In this document: positions 26,558 through 34,250 of the stretch, one piece after another
How the letters are laid out: each line of letters opens with the position of its first letter
How positions within the stretch are numbered: position 1 is the first letter of the stretch
NCBI GenBank assembly: GCA_050331395.1
Contig: JBHJGX010000037.1
Coordinates: forward strand, 1-64,000
DNA: 64,000 nt
Direction of reading: 5' to 3'
Origin: Thermohalobaculum sp050331395
GTDB lineage: Bacteria > Pseudomonadota > Alphaproteobacteria > Rhodobacterales > Rhodobacteraceae
Notes under the pieces: generated by a model
Told to the model about the DNA's origin: nothing
Seen by the model: only the letters and a program-made list of their open reading frames with translations
Databases searched by the model: none
Made by a program: the position numbers and the translations under genes

Positions 26558-28058
26558 TCTCGTGATCGTCTACCACCGCCAGCCCTATGAGGAAGTCGAA
26601 GAGAACGGCCGCATCGTTCTGCGTGAGAACAAGAGCCCGAACGGGATCGTCCCGACCCTTAAGAGCTTCTTCGGCCGGGTCGGGCGCGGCGCATGGGTGG
26701 CCTGGAAATTTGCCGACGACCCGACAAATCCCGATTTCGAGCGGGTCATCGAGATCGAGGACAGCTTCGGCAAATACTCGGTCTCGCGACTGCCGCTCAC
26801 CCGGGAACAGGTCTCGAGCTTTTACCACATCACGTCGAAGGAAGCCTTCTGGCCGATCCTGCATTCCTTCAAGGACCGATATAATTACGACCCCGTCGAC
26901 TGGCCGACCTTCCGCGAGGTGAATTGGGCCTTCGCCGAGGCCGCCGCCGCCGAGGCCGGCGAAGGCGCAGTCGTCTGGGTGCACGATTACAACCTCTGGC
27001 TCGTGCCCGGCTATCTCCGGCAGATGCGCCCGGATGTGCGGATCTCCTTCTTTCACCACACCCCGTTTCCGTCGGCCGACATGTTCAACGTGCTGCCCTG
27101 GCGGCGCGAAATCGTCGGCAGTCTCCTCGCCTGCGATATCGTCGGCTTCCACATCCCGCGATATGCCAGCAATTTCGCCGCCGTCGTCCGCAGCCTCTAT
27201 GATGTGGGCTCGGTGCCGCGGGAACGGGTGCGGCCGGATTTCCTGGCCGAAGGCACCGCGCTCAGCGAGCGAACCGTGCCGACCGAGCTGCACCACGACG
27301 GCCGTCGGATCCTGGTGAGCGCCTTCCCCGTCGGCGTCGACGTCGACTATATCGAGGGGCTCGCCCGCAGCGCCGAGATTGCCGAGAAAGCCGAGGCGAT
27401 CCGCGCCGATCTGGGCGAGGCCCAGCTCATCGTCTCGGTTGCGCGCACCGACTACACCAAAGGCAATATCGAGCAGCTTTTGACCTTCGAGCGTCTGCTC
27501 GAGCGCCGCCCCGAACTGCACGGCCGCGTCCGCCTCATGCACGTCTCGGTGCAAGCGAACCGGAACATGACCGCCTATGAGGAGGTTCAGACCGAGATCG
27601 AGGCGATCTCCGGGCGCATAAACGGCCGCTTCGGCAGCTTCGAATGGCAGCCCGTGTCGCTGATCTCGACGGCGATCCCGTTCCCGGACCTCGTCGCCTA
27701 TTATCGCGCGGCCCATGTCGCTTGGATCACGCCGCTCGCCGACGGGCTCAATCTCGTCGCGATGGAGTTCGCCGCCGCACGGACGGACGGCGACGGCGTG
27801 CTCGTGCTCTCGGAATTCGCCGGCGTCGCCGTCGAGCTCGATGCCGCACTCCTCACCAACCCGTTCTCGAACCGGGCGATGGATGCGGCGATCGACCAGG
27901 CGCTCGCCATGGAGCCCGAAGAGCGCACCCGGCGCATGGCCGCGATGCGGGACAGGGCCCGGCGCTACGACATTCGGGCCTGGGCCGAAGAGCAAGGCCG
28001 CCTCTTCGATCTCGCAACCGGGCCGGCCGCATCGGGACCCGGAACCGCAGCGGCCTGA
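26547..28058 (+). CDS. ggpS: Glucosylglycerol-phosphate synthase
   Basis: Transfers glucose from a nucleotide sugar to glycerol-3-phosphate; 503 residues. ATG 26547 has AAGGAG nine bases upstream. It is a GT20 (trehalose-6-phosphate synthase superfamily) protein but carries features I know from cyanobacterial GgpS rather than OtsA: KSPNGIVPTLKSFF near the N-terminus, FYHITSKEAFWPILHSF, WVHDYNLWLVPGYLRQ, FFHHTPFPSADMF, and DGLNLVAMEF at the donor site. Length matches Synechocystis GgpS (about 500). The neighbours gpsA (acceptor) and the HAD phosphatase fit this role exactly. No otsB-type gene is present. Confidence 0.9.
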   Translation: MPSDLVIVYHRQPYEEVEENGRIVLRENKSPNGIVPTLKSFFGRVGRGAWVAWKFADDPTNPDFERVIEIEDSFGKYSVSRLPLTREQVSSFYHITSKEAFWPILHSFKDRYNYDPVDWPTFREVNWAFAEAAAAEAGEGAVVWVHDYNLWLVPGYLRQMRPDVRISFFHHTPFPSADMFNVLPWRREIVGSLLACDIVGFHIPRYASNFAAVVRSLYDVGSVPRERVRPDFLAEGTALSERTVPTELHHDGRRILVSAFPVGVDVDYIEGLARSAEIAEKAEAIRADLGEAQLIVSVARTDYTKGNIEQLLTFERLLERRPELHGRVRLMHVSVQANRNMTAYEEVQTEIEAISGRINGRFGSFEWQPVSLISTAIPFPDLVAYYRAAHVAWITPLADGLNLVAMEFAAARTDGDGVLVLSEFAGVAVELDAALLTNPFSNRAMDAAIDQALAMEPEERTRRMAAMRDRARRYDIRAWAEEQGRLFDLATGPAASGPGTAAA

Positions 28059-28119
28059 CCGCTGACACCCGACAACTGCGCCCCAGAACGCGCAGAGGGC
28101 AAACGCACGGGAGGACACC

Positions 28120-29691
28120 ATGGAGGGCACCGACCTCGCCACGCTCGATCTCGTCATCATCGCCTTGTACTTCGCCGTCGTGCTGGCCATCGGCCTTTCC
28201 GTCGCCCGCGGCGTCCGAACGGGCGAGGACCTCTTTCTCGCCGGTCGGTCGCTCCGCTGGCCGCTGATCGGCGGCTCGCTGTTCGCCTCCAATATCTCCT
28301 CGACCACGCTGATCGGGCTCGCCGGCGCGGCCTATGTCTCGGGCATCTCCGTCTCGAACTACGAGTGGATGGCGGGCGTCGTTCTGGTCTTCATGTCGGT
28401 CTTTTTCATCCCGCTCTACCTGCGCGCGCGGATCTCGACCGTCCCCGAATATCTCGAGCTGCGCTTCGACCGGCGCTCGCGGCTCTATTTCTCGGCAATC
28501 ACCATCGTGCTCTCGATCCTGGTGGATACTGCGGGCGGGATCTATGCGGGCGCCGTGGTGCTGCGGACCTTCGCCCCGGATCTCGGTCTTTGGGAGACGT
28601 GTTTCGCGCTCGCCATCGTCGCCGGGCTCTACACGGCCGCGGGCGGGCTCCGGGCCGTGGTACTCACCGATGCGCTCCAGGCGGTGATCCTGATCGTCGG
28701 CTCGACAATCCTCACGATCATCGTCTTCGCCGAGTTCGGCTTTTCCTGGTCGGCCGCGACGGAGGCGGTGCCCGACGGCCATCTCTCGCTCATCCGGCCG
28801 CTCGACGACGAGGCCCTGCCCTGGCTCGGGACCTTGATCGGCGTGCCGATCCTCGGCTTCTGGTATTGGGCCTGCAATCAATACATCACCCAACGCGTGC
28901 TCGGCGCCGCGAGCCTCCGCGATGCCCAGTGGGGCGCCAATCTCGGCGGGCTGCTCAAGCTCCTGCCGCTCTTCATCATGGTGATCCCGGGCGCGATGGC
29001 GATCGGGCTCTTCCCGGATCTGGAGAACGGCGACCAGGTCTTCCCAACGCTTGTCGCCGAAATGCTGCCGATCGGGCTGACGGGCCTCGTGCTCGCCGGG
29101 CTCCTCGCCGCGATCATGTCGAGCATCGACAGTACGCTCAACTCCGCCTCGACCCTCGTTCTCAAAGACTTTGTCGAGCGCGAGGGCCGCATTCTCGAGC
29201 CGCGGGCGCTGCGAAACTGGGGCCGTGCGACCACGCTCATTCTGATGACGGTGGCCGCGATCTGGGCACCCAATATCGCGAATTTCGGGGGGCTCTTCTC
29301 CTATCTCCAGCAGGCCTTCTCAATCCTCGTGCCGCCGGTCGTTGCCGTCTTCCTGCTCGGCGCGTTCTGGCGCCGAGGCGGCGGCAGGGCCTGCATCACC
29401 ACGCTCGTCATCGGCCATATCGCGGGGATCGCCCTCTTCATCGCGAGCCAGACGGGACTCTGGACGCTGCATTTCACCATCAATGTGGGGATCATGACCG
29501 CGCTGTCGGCCATCCTCTTCGTGGTGCTCGCGAGCCGGGAACCCGCGCCCGAGGAGGCGAAGACCGAGGGGCTGGTTTGGCGGCCGGGGGCGCTCGACAC
29601 CGCCGAAGGGGATTTGCCCCCGCTCCGCCGACCGACGCTGCAGGGGATCGCGATCCTCGGGCTCACGGCTCTGATGGTCGCGGCCTTTTAG
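28120..29691 (+). CDS. Sodium:solute symporter (SSS/SGLT family)
   Basis: Polytopic inner-membrane carrier, 523 residues, GGGAGG eight bases before the ATG. About 13-14 hydrophobic segments are visible. Family landmarks: SVARGVRTGEDLFLAGR, LFASNISSTTLIG (sodium-site region), YLELRFD, ILVDTAGGIYAGAVV and MSSIDSTLNSASTLVLKDF. The overall look is of the SGLT sugar branch rather than proline or pantothenate carriers. It follows ggpS by 61 bases and precedes a terminator, so it is probably the last gene of the osmolyte operon and may recover leaked glucosylglycerol or import glucose. Substrate is inference. Confidence 0.87.
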   Translation: MEGTDLATLDLVIIALYFAVVLAIGLSVARGVRTGEDLFLAGRSLRWPLIGGSLFASNISSTTLIGLAGAAYVSGISVSNYEWMAGVVLVFMSVFFIPLYLRARISTVPEYLELRFDRRSRLYFSAITIVLSILVDTAGGIYAGAVVLRTFAPDLGLWETCFALAIVAGLYTAAGGLRAVVLTDALQAVILIVGSTILTIIVFAEFGFSWSAATEAVPDGHLSLIRPLDDEALPWLGTLIGVPILGFWYWACNQYITQRVLGAASLRDAQWGANLGGLLKLLPLFIMVIPGAMAIGLFPDLENGDQVFPTLVAEMLPIGLTGLVLAGLLAAIMSSIDSTLNSASTLVLKDFVEREGRILEPRALRNWGRATTLILMTVAAIWAPNIANFGGLFSYLQQAFSILVPPVVAVFLLGAFWRRGGGRACITTLVIGHIAGIALFIASQTGLWTLHFTINVGIMTALSAILFVVLASREPAPEEAKTEGLVWRPGALDTAEGDLPPLRRPTLQGIAILGLTALMVAAF

Positions 29692-29698
29692 TGAGGGT

Positions 29699-29728
29699 CG
29701 GGGCGGGACGGTCGCGCGCCCCGCCCCG
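29699..29728. terminator. Terminator hairpin between convergent genes
   Basis: CGGGGCGGG (29699-29707) pairs perfectly with CCCGCCCCG (29720-29728). It lies between the symporter stop and the stop of the minus-strand DUF992 gene and could end both transcripts. Confidence 0.6.
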
Positions 29729-29738
29729 CCAGACCGGG

Positions 29739-30227
29739 TCAGTTCACGACGCCGACATAGTCGAGTTTGAAGCTCTCGACCGCGAGGGTCGCACCGACGC
29801 CCTCGCTGCCCGACAGGCTGACGGGCTGAAGCGCAAAGGATTTGTCGAGCCCGCCCACCAGCAGGTTCGCACCGATGCCGACGCCGACGGCCACATCCGC
29901 GCCGATCCCGGCATAGACCCCCTCCATCGAGGAGACCTGAGCATCGATCGACGGCGCGAGCACGCCCCAAACCAGGGTCTCGTCGTCCTTAAAGGTCAGA
30001 TCCACACCGATCTTGTCTATGACGCCGTCGAAACGCTCGTCCGGCCGGTCGTCCGCATGATCGAAGATGCAGGCGAACTCGGTCTCGGATACGATCACGA
30101 GGTTCGTCCGGTCGGTCAGCCGGCAGGTGAGAACGCCGAGTTCGACGCGAAACTTCTCGTCCTGCGCGACCGCATCGGCGGCAACGAGGGCAGAGATCAG
30201 GCTGAGCGCAGTGGCAGTGCGGATCAT
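29739..30227 (-). CDS. DUF992 family exported protein
   Basis: Small periplasmic protein of 162 residues. ATG 30227 has AGGAG eight bases upstream and is followed by a signal peptide (IRTATALSLISALVAADAVA, cleavage near AVA-Q). The mature part has the DUF992 pattern: VELGVLTCRLTD, SETEFACIFDH (the two Cys probably form a disulphide), then a glycine/valine-rich repeat AGIGADVAVGVGIGANLLVG and FALQPVSL. Function is not known for the family, which is common in Alphaproteobacteria. Confidence 0.85.
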   Translation of the reverse strand: MIRTATALSLISALVAADAVAQDEKFRVELGVLTCRLTDRTNLVIVSETEFACIFDHADDRPDERFDGVIDKIGVDLTFKDDETLVWGVLAPSIDAQVSSMEGVYAGIGADVAVGVGIGANLLVGGLDKSFALQPVSLSGSEGVGATLAVESFKLDYVGVVN

Positions 30228-30320
30228 TATCGGAGCTCCTTCTGGAAAGCGCGGCACCGGTCCCGGGCCGCTCCCGGTCGCACACCCAGGGAATAGCACG
30301 AACCACGGAGGCGGTCATGC

Positions 30321-31847
30321 ATGGGGGCGCTCTGGAGGACGCGCGATCCGCCTGAACGGTTCCCGGCCGGCCGGGCGAGCGCCGAGATGATGCCGGCGCG
30401 GCGGCGCTCCGAGGGCGCGACGGCGGCGGCCACGGCCCTGATCGCACTCGGCTATCTGGCCTACGGGCTCGCGGGGGCGCGCCACGGTCTGGCCAGCGAT
30501 ATCGACAGCACGTTGATCTGGACGCGGAGCCCAGCGCTCTTGTCGGGGGACTATCTGCCGAGCCGGACGAGCGGATTTCCGCTTTACGAGGCGCTCGTCG
30601 CGCTCGTTAGGTTCGCGGGCGGGGGGCCAGAGGCGGCCGCGCGCGTTACCCTGGCGATCGGCCTCGCGGGGCTCGTCTGCCTGCACCGGCTGCTGCCCCT
30701 ACCCCGCCAACGGCTGGTCGCGATGGGGCTCTTCGTCGCCGCTCCCGTCATTTTGACGAACGCGTCGGCGGTGATGGAGTGGACGCCGGCGATCACGCTC
30801 TCGACCGCCTATGTGCTGATTGTTTTTCGAGACCGCCTCGACCCGGACCGGCCGGGCCCGCCCCCGAACCCGCTCGAGCCTCTCCCGCTCGCGCTCGGCC
30901 TCGCGCTCGTCCTCACGCGGATCGATGCGAGCCTGCTGGTCGTCGCCGCCGCCCTCGCCCGGGCGATCGCCGAGCGCGACCTCCGGTATCTGGCACATCT
31001 GGCGGGGATCGGCGGGATCAGCTTCGCGGTCTATGCGGGGCTCTGGGGCGGATTGGGGTTCCTCGGGCCCTTCGAGACGGTCACGGACCCGCCCATCCGG
31101 CGCGTCGCCAAGGCCGCAGTGGCCGGTTTCGCGGCAAGCTGGACGGCCGGCGTTGCGGCGGCCTTCTTGGCATTCGCGGCGTTTGCACGGATGGCGCTCG
31201 CCTGGCGCTGGTTCCTCGGGCTCGCGACGGGGCTTGCCGTCCTCAGGCTGGTCGCGATGCCCGACGAAGCGGATTACCTTGCGCCGGGCCTCGTCGCCCT
31301 GATCCTGGTCGCCGCGGTGCATGCGGGGCGCAGAGGCGCCCGGGCGGGGCTCGCGGTGGCGCTCGTCGGGCTCACGGTCTCGCTCTCGATTTTCGAGAAA
31401 CCCGATCCCCGCGCGGACGGCTTCGTCCTCCGCCCGCGGCTGGCCGCGTCCCCGGCATGGCAAGCGCTCGCCCGCAGGGCCGAGCGGGCCCGGGCCCGCG
31501 ATCCGGCCGTCTGGGCGCGTCTAAGGGCGGAAACCGGGATCCCCGTTGCCCCGCCGCTCACCGGGACCGAGCTCAGCGATCCGTCGGGGCGCGAGATCGT
31601 CATCTTCCGAAACGGGCTCTACACGTTTCTCAGCCCGCGCTGGGGGATCGAGCTCGCCCGCTTCGACCGGGTCGTTCTCTGCGATGCCTATCTCTTCCAG
31701 TCCCGCGGCTGGCGACAGCTGAGGGCCGAATACCCCCGCACTGTCCTCGACGGCGACCATGACGCGGGTCTTGCCTGTGCCGAGCTGCCGCGCCCGCCGA
31801 CCCGCGCGGGCCTTTTGCGGAGCGCGGCCGGGCTTGGCCTCCGTTAA
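30321..31847 (+). CDS. Polytopic membrane protein, possible GT-C type glycosyltransferase
   Basis: 508 residues; GGAGG nine bases before ATG 30321 supports this start, though ATG 30387 is possible. About nine to eleven hydrophobic segments cover residues 35-370, followed by a soluble C-terminal part of about 130 residues. The first periplasmic loop (SDIDSTLIWTRSPALLSGD) with acidic residues after helix one resembles GT-C enzymes such as ArnT and PMT, but I recognise no specific family. It ends tail to tail with an O-acyltransferase gene, stops overlapping, so a role in cell-surface glycan building is a reasonable guess. Confidence 0.6.
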   Translation: MGALWRTRDPPERFPAGRASAEMMPARRRSEGATAAATALIALGYLAYGLAGARHGLASDIDSTLIWTRSPALLSGDYLPSRTSGFPLYEALVALVRFAGGGPEAAARVTLAIGLAGLVCLHRLLPLPRQRLVAMGLFVAAPVILTNASAVMEWTPAITLSTAYVLIVFRDRLDPDRPGPPPNPLEPLPLALGLALVLTRIDASLLVVAAALARAIAERDLRYLAHLAGIGGISFAVYAGLWGGLGFLGPFETVTDPPIRRVAKAAVAGFAASWTAGVAAAFLAFAAFARMALAWRWFLGLATGLAVLRLVAMPDEADYLAPGLVALILVAAVHAGRRGARAGLAVALVGLTVSLSIFEKPDPRADGFVLRPRLAASPAWQALARRAERARARDPAVWARLRAETGIPVAPPLTGTELSDPSGREIVIFRNGLYTFLSPRWGIELARFDRVVLCDAYLFQSRGWRQLRAEYPRTVLDGDHDAGLACAELPRPPTRAGLLRSAAGLGLR

Positions 31848-33781
31848 CGTGTGCGGGCGATCCGGGCGACATAGTCGCGAAAGTCGATCCGCCGCCAGAC
31901 GAGCGCCGAGCCGTCGCGCGACAGGTGCCCGCCGTCGCGATAGAGGATCGTGCCGTCGCGATAGACCGGACAGCGGCCCTCCTCGCACATGAACGCGTCG
32001 AGAAAAATCACCGGATAAGCGGCGGCAATCCGGGTCAGGGTCTCGAAGGCGTCGCCGGCAAAGCGTCGCGAAGCCTCCGCATCCACATCGCACATGCCCA
32101 CATCGTCGCCGTGCCAAAGCGCATTGGTCACGCACCGAAAGATGTTCTGGCCGTTCCGCGGCGGCGGCGACACCAAAAGGGGGACGAGACCCGCCTCGGC
32201 GAACCGATCGAGATCGGCGATCAGTCGGCGGGCGACCTCTTCGGGGCCGAGCGTCGCCGGACCGTCCAGCGTCAGATAGGTTCCGCCTCCCGTCCAGTTG
32301 TAGGGCGAGGAGACCAGCACGTGACGGAGGCTCGGCGTCGCGCGGACCGTGTCGAAGACGCGGCCGTTGAAGTCGAGGCAGGCCTCGGCGGCGGCCAGGT
32401 CGCGCAGCGCCGTCGAGCGCAAGGGTTGCAGGCTGAGGGCCGGCGCACAGAGCGGCAGGGTCAGCTGCGTCACCCGCAGCCCGGGATTGGCGGCGACGAG
32501 CCCCGCCACATGGTGCATCGCAAAACTGTCGCCCCAGACTGCAAGCTCGGGCTCCGGATGGGTTTGGCAGCTCGGCCGAAAGGTCTGGTCGCCGACGCAG
32601 GCGCGGCTGAGGCTCGCGGTCTCGCGCAGGTGTCGGCCGAAGTCGCGGGCGATCCCGTCCTTGCGGTCGAGGAAGCCCCGCTCCGCATGGCCCGCGAGAC
32701 CGAAGGCGAGGAGCGCCGCCCCGGCGACGGCCGCACCCGTGAAGACGGCCGGGCGCGGCACAAGGCGGGCGTTCCGCGCGGGTTGTTCGACGAACCGCCA
32801 GGTGAGCGCGGCGAGAACGAAAGTGAGCCCGATCAGCGCCCAAAAGACCCAGATCTCAGGCTCGCCGAGGCGGATCCGCGCCATTGCGAAAAGCGGATAA
32901 TGCCAGAGATAGGCGCTATAGCTCACCAGCCCGATCGCGACCATCGGACGGAGCGAGAGGAGCCGCCCGGTCGCGTCCCGCCCGTCCGAGCAGAGGATGA
33001 TGAGCGCGGTGCCGAGCACGGGCAGCAGCGTGGGCTCGGCAGGGAAAGGCGTGGATTTGTCGAAGAGGACGACCGCCGCGGCGATCATGGCCAGGCCGAA
33101 CGCGGGGCCCGCCTGTCGGAGCCAGCCGGGCACCGGCGCCGCCCGCTCCAGCCAGAGCGCGGCCAGAAGCCCCACGCCGAGCTCCCAAAATCGCGTGGGC
33201 AGCAAAAAGAAATTAAAGCTTTTAGCGATCACCGAAAAGTAAAGTGCCGCACCGAAGCTTACGAGCGAGAGCCCGCCGATGACGATCCACGTCCAACCCC
33301 GACCCCGCGGCACAAGCAGCATCAATAGGAGCGGCACAACGATGTAGAACTGCTCCTCGACGGCCAGGCTCCAGGTATGCAAGAGCGGCAGATACTCCGC
33401 GCTCGGCGCGAAATAGTTGGCCTGGAGATAGAAATACACATTCGAGCTGAAGGTGACCACGCCGACGATGCTGCGGGCAAAGTCGAGCATATCGTTCGGC
33501 ACGAGCCAGACCCAGGCAAAGGGGATCGTCGCGGCAGTGACAAGCGCGAGCGCCGGCACGATGCGCCGGATCCGCCGCTCATAGAACCGGACCAGCGAAA
33601 ACCGACCCTCGCCGATCTCGGTCAGCAGGATCCGGCCGATCAGATACCCGCTGATCACGAAAAAGACGTCGACGCCGACGAAACCGCCCGAGAAGGACGC
33701 AAACCCGGCATGGAAGAGGATCACAGGGATCACGGCCACGGCACGCAAGCCGTCGATCTCCGGCCGGTATCCGAGCGCCAT
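31844..33781 (-). CDS. Membrane O-acyltransferase with C-terminal SGNH domain (OafA/YrhL family)
   Basis: 645 residues. Residues 1-370 form the acyltransferase-3 membrane domain: the start YRPEIDGLRAVAVIPVILFH, FVGVDVFFVISGYLIGRIL, RRIRRIVPAL and LLHTWSLAVEEQFY are all diagnostic. Residues about 400-645 form an SGNH domain with AVWGDSFAMHH (nucleophile Ser in GDS) and YRDGGHLSRDG (Asp-x-x-His). Such proteins acetylate lipopolysaccharide, exopolysaccharide or peptidoglycan sugars. The stop (TAA) overlaps the convergent stop of the upstream membrane protein gene. Confidence 0.93.
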   Translation of the reverse strand: MALGYRPEIDGLRAVAVIPVILFHAGFASFSGGFVGVDVFFVISGYLIGRILLTEIGEGRFSLVRFYERRIRRIVPALALVTAATIPFAWVWLVPNDMLDFARSIVGVVTFSSNVYFYLQANYFAPSAEYLPLLHTWSLAVEEQFYIVVPLLLMLLVPRGRGWTWIVIGGLSLVSFGAALYFSVIAKSFNFFLLPTRFWELGVGLLAALWLERAAPVPGWLRQAGPAFGLAMIAAAVVLFDKSTPFPAEPTLLPVLGTALIILCSDGRDATGRLLSLRPMVAIGLVSYSAYLWHYPLFAMARIRLGEPEIWVFWALIGLTFVLAALTWRFVEQPARNARLVPRPAVFTGAAVAGAALLAFGLAGHAERGFLDRKDGIARDFGRHLRETASLSRACVGDQTFRPSCQTHPEPELAVWGDSFAMHHVAGLVAANPGLRVTQLTLPLCAPALSLQPLRSTALRDLAAAEACLDFNGRVFDTVRATPSLRHVLVSSPYNWTGGGTYLTLDGPATLGPEEVARRLIADLDRFAEAGLVPLLVSPPPRNGQNIFRCVTNALWHGDDVGMCDVDAEASRRFAGDAFETLTRIAAAYPVIFLDAFMCEEGRCPVYRDGTILYRDGGHLSRDGSALVWRRIDFRDYVARIARTR

Positions 33782-34088
33782 GCTGAACCTCCGTCGGTAT
33801 CCGCTGGCGTCCGTATGGCCGAGGGACCGAAGCTTGTCCAGAAATCTGCCCCCCGGCCAATGCGCCGCAGCCCGAGCGGCGAGGCTTGCCTGCCCGCGCC
33901 AGGCTCGCTACCGAGAGGGAGACGATGCCGATGGCTGAACGGAACCCGAGGCGGCCGACCGAGATCAGGGGCTTGCGGAGGGATCGTCGGAGAGGGCTGC
34001 GGGCCCGACCCGCCGGAGGCGCGTCGCCGATCTCGGACCGGGAGCGGTCCGCCCTGGCGCCGATGCGCCGCCCGCTTAGGAGACCGCC
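33782..34088. other. 307-bp spacer before the first cobalamin operon
   Basis: Divergent gap between the acyltransferase and the cob operon. I find no gene with a credible start and no recognisable cobalamin riboswitch; the only clear element is the AGGAGA ribosome site at 34078-34083 for the small gene that follows. Confidence 0.5.
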
Positions 34089-34250
34089 ATGACGCGCGCC
34101 CTCGCCTCGATCTTCGCCCTTGCGCCCTCGCTCGCCGCCGCCCATCCCGGTCATCCGGGCGGCGAGTTGGCCCATGCGGCGCCCTTCGCCCTCGGTGCCC
34201 TCGTCCTGGGCGCGCTCGTCGGCCTCGCGATCGCCGCCCGCCGCCCGTGA
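34089..34250 (+). CDS. Small exported/membrane His-containing protein, DUF6732-like
   Basis: 53 residues, ATG with AGGAGA upstream. A signal-like stretch (ALASIFALAPSLAAA) is followed by HPGHPGGELAH and one transmembrane helix (FALGALVLGALVGLAIAA), ending in RRP. Small proteins with a signal peptide, an HPGH segment and one helix occur next to cobalamin genes in Rhodobacterales (DUF6732 as I recall). The stop overlaps the GTG of cbiX, so it is the first gene of this operon. The His cluster at the periplasmic face suggests metal (cobalt) binding, which is inference. Confidence 0.7.
   Translation: MTRALASIFALAPSLAAAHPGHPGGELAHAAPFALGALVLGALVGLAIAARRP

Noticed and set aside
26547..28058. Trehalose-6-phosphate synthase (otsA) as product of the GT20 gene
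   Set aside because: Same superfamily, but KSPNGIVPTLKSFF, FYHITSKEAFWPILHSF and the gpsA/phosphatase neighbours fit GgpS; no otsB-type gene is present.
33782..34088. Possible second cobalamin riboswitch before the cbiX operon
   Set aside because: AGGAGACC occurs next to the first start codon, but it is the ribosome site, and the other aptamer parts (GGGAA core, CCCCGC-ACTGT junction, GCCACTG) are missing.
33377..34246. 290-codon N-terminal extension of CbiX
   Set aside because: In frame but antisense to the acyltransferase gene and unlike any chelatase; GTG 34247 coupled to the small upstream gene is far more likely.
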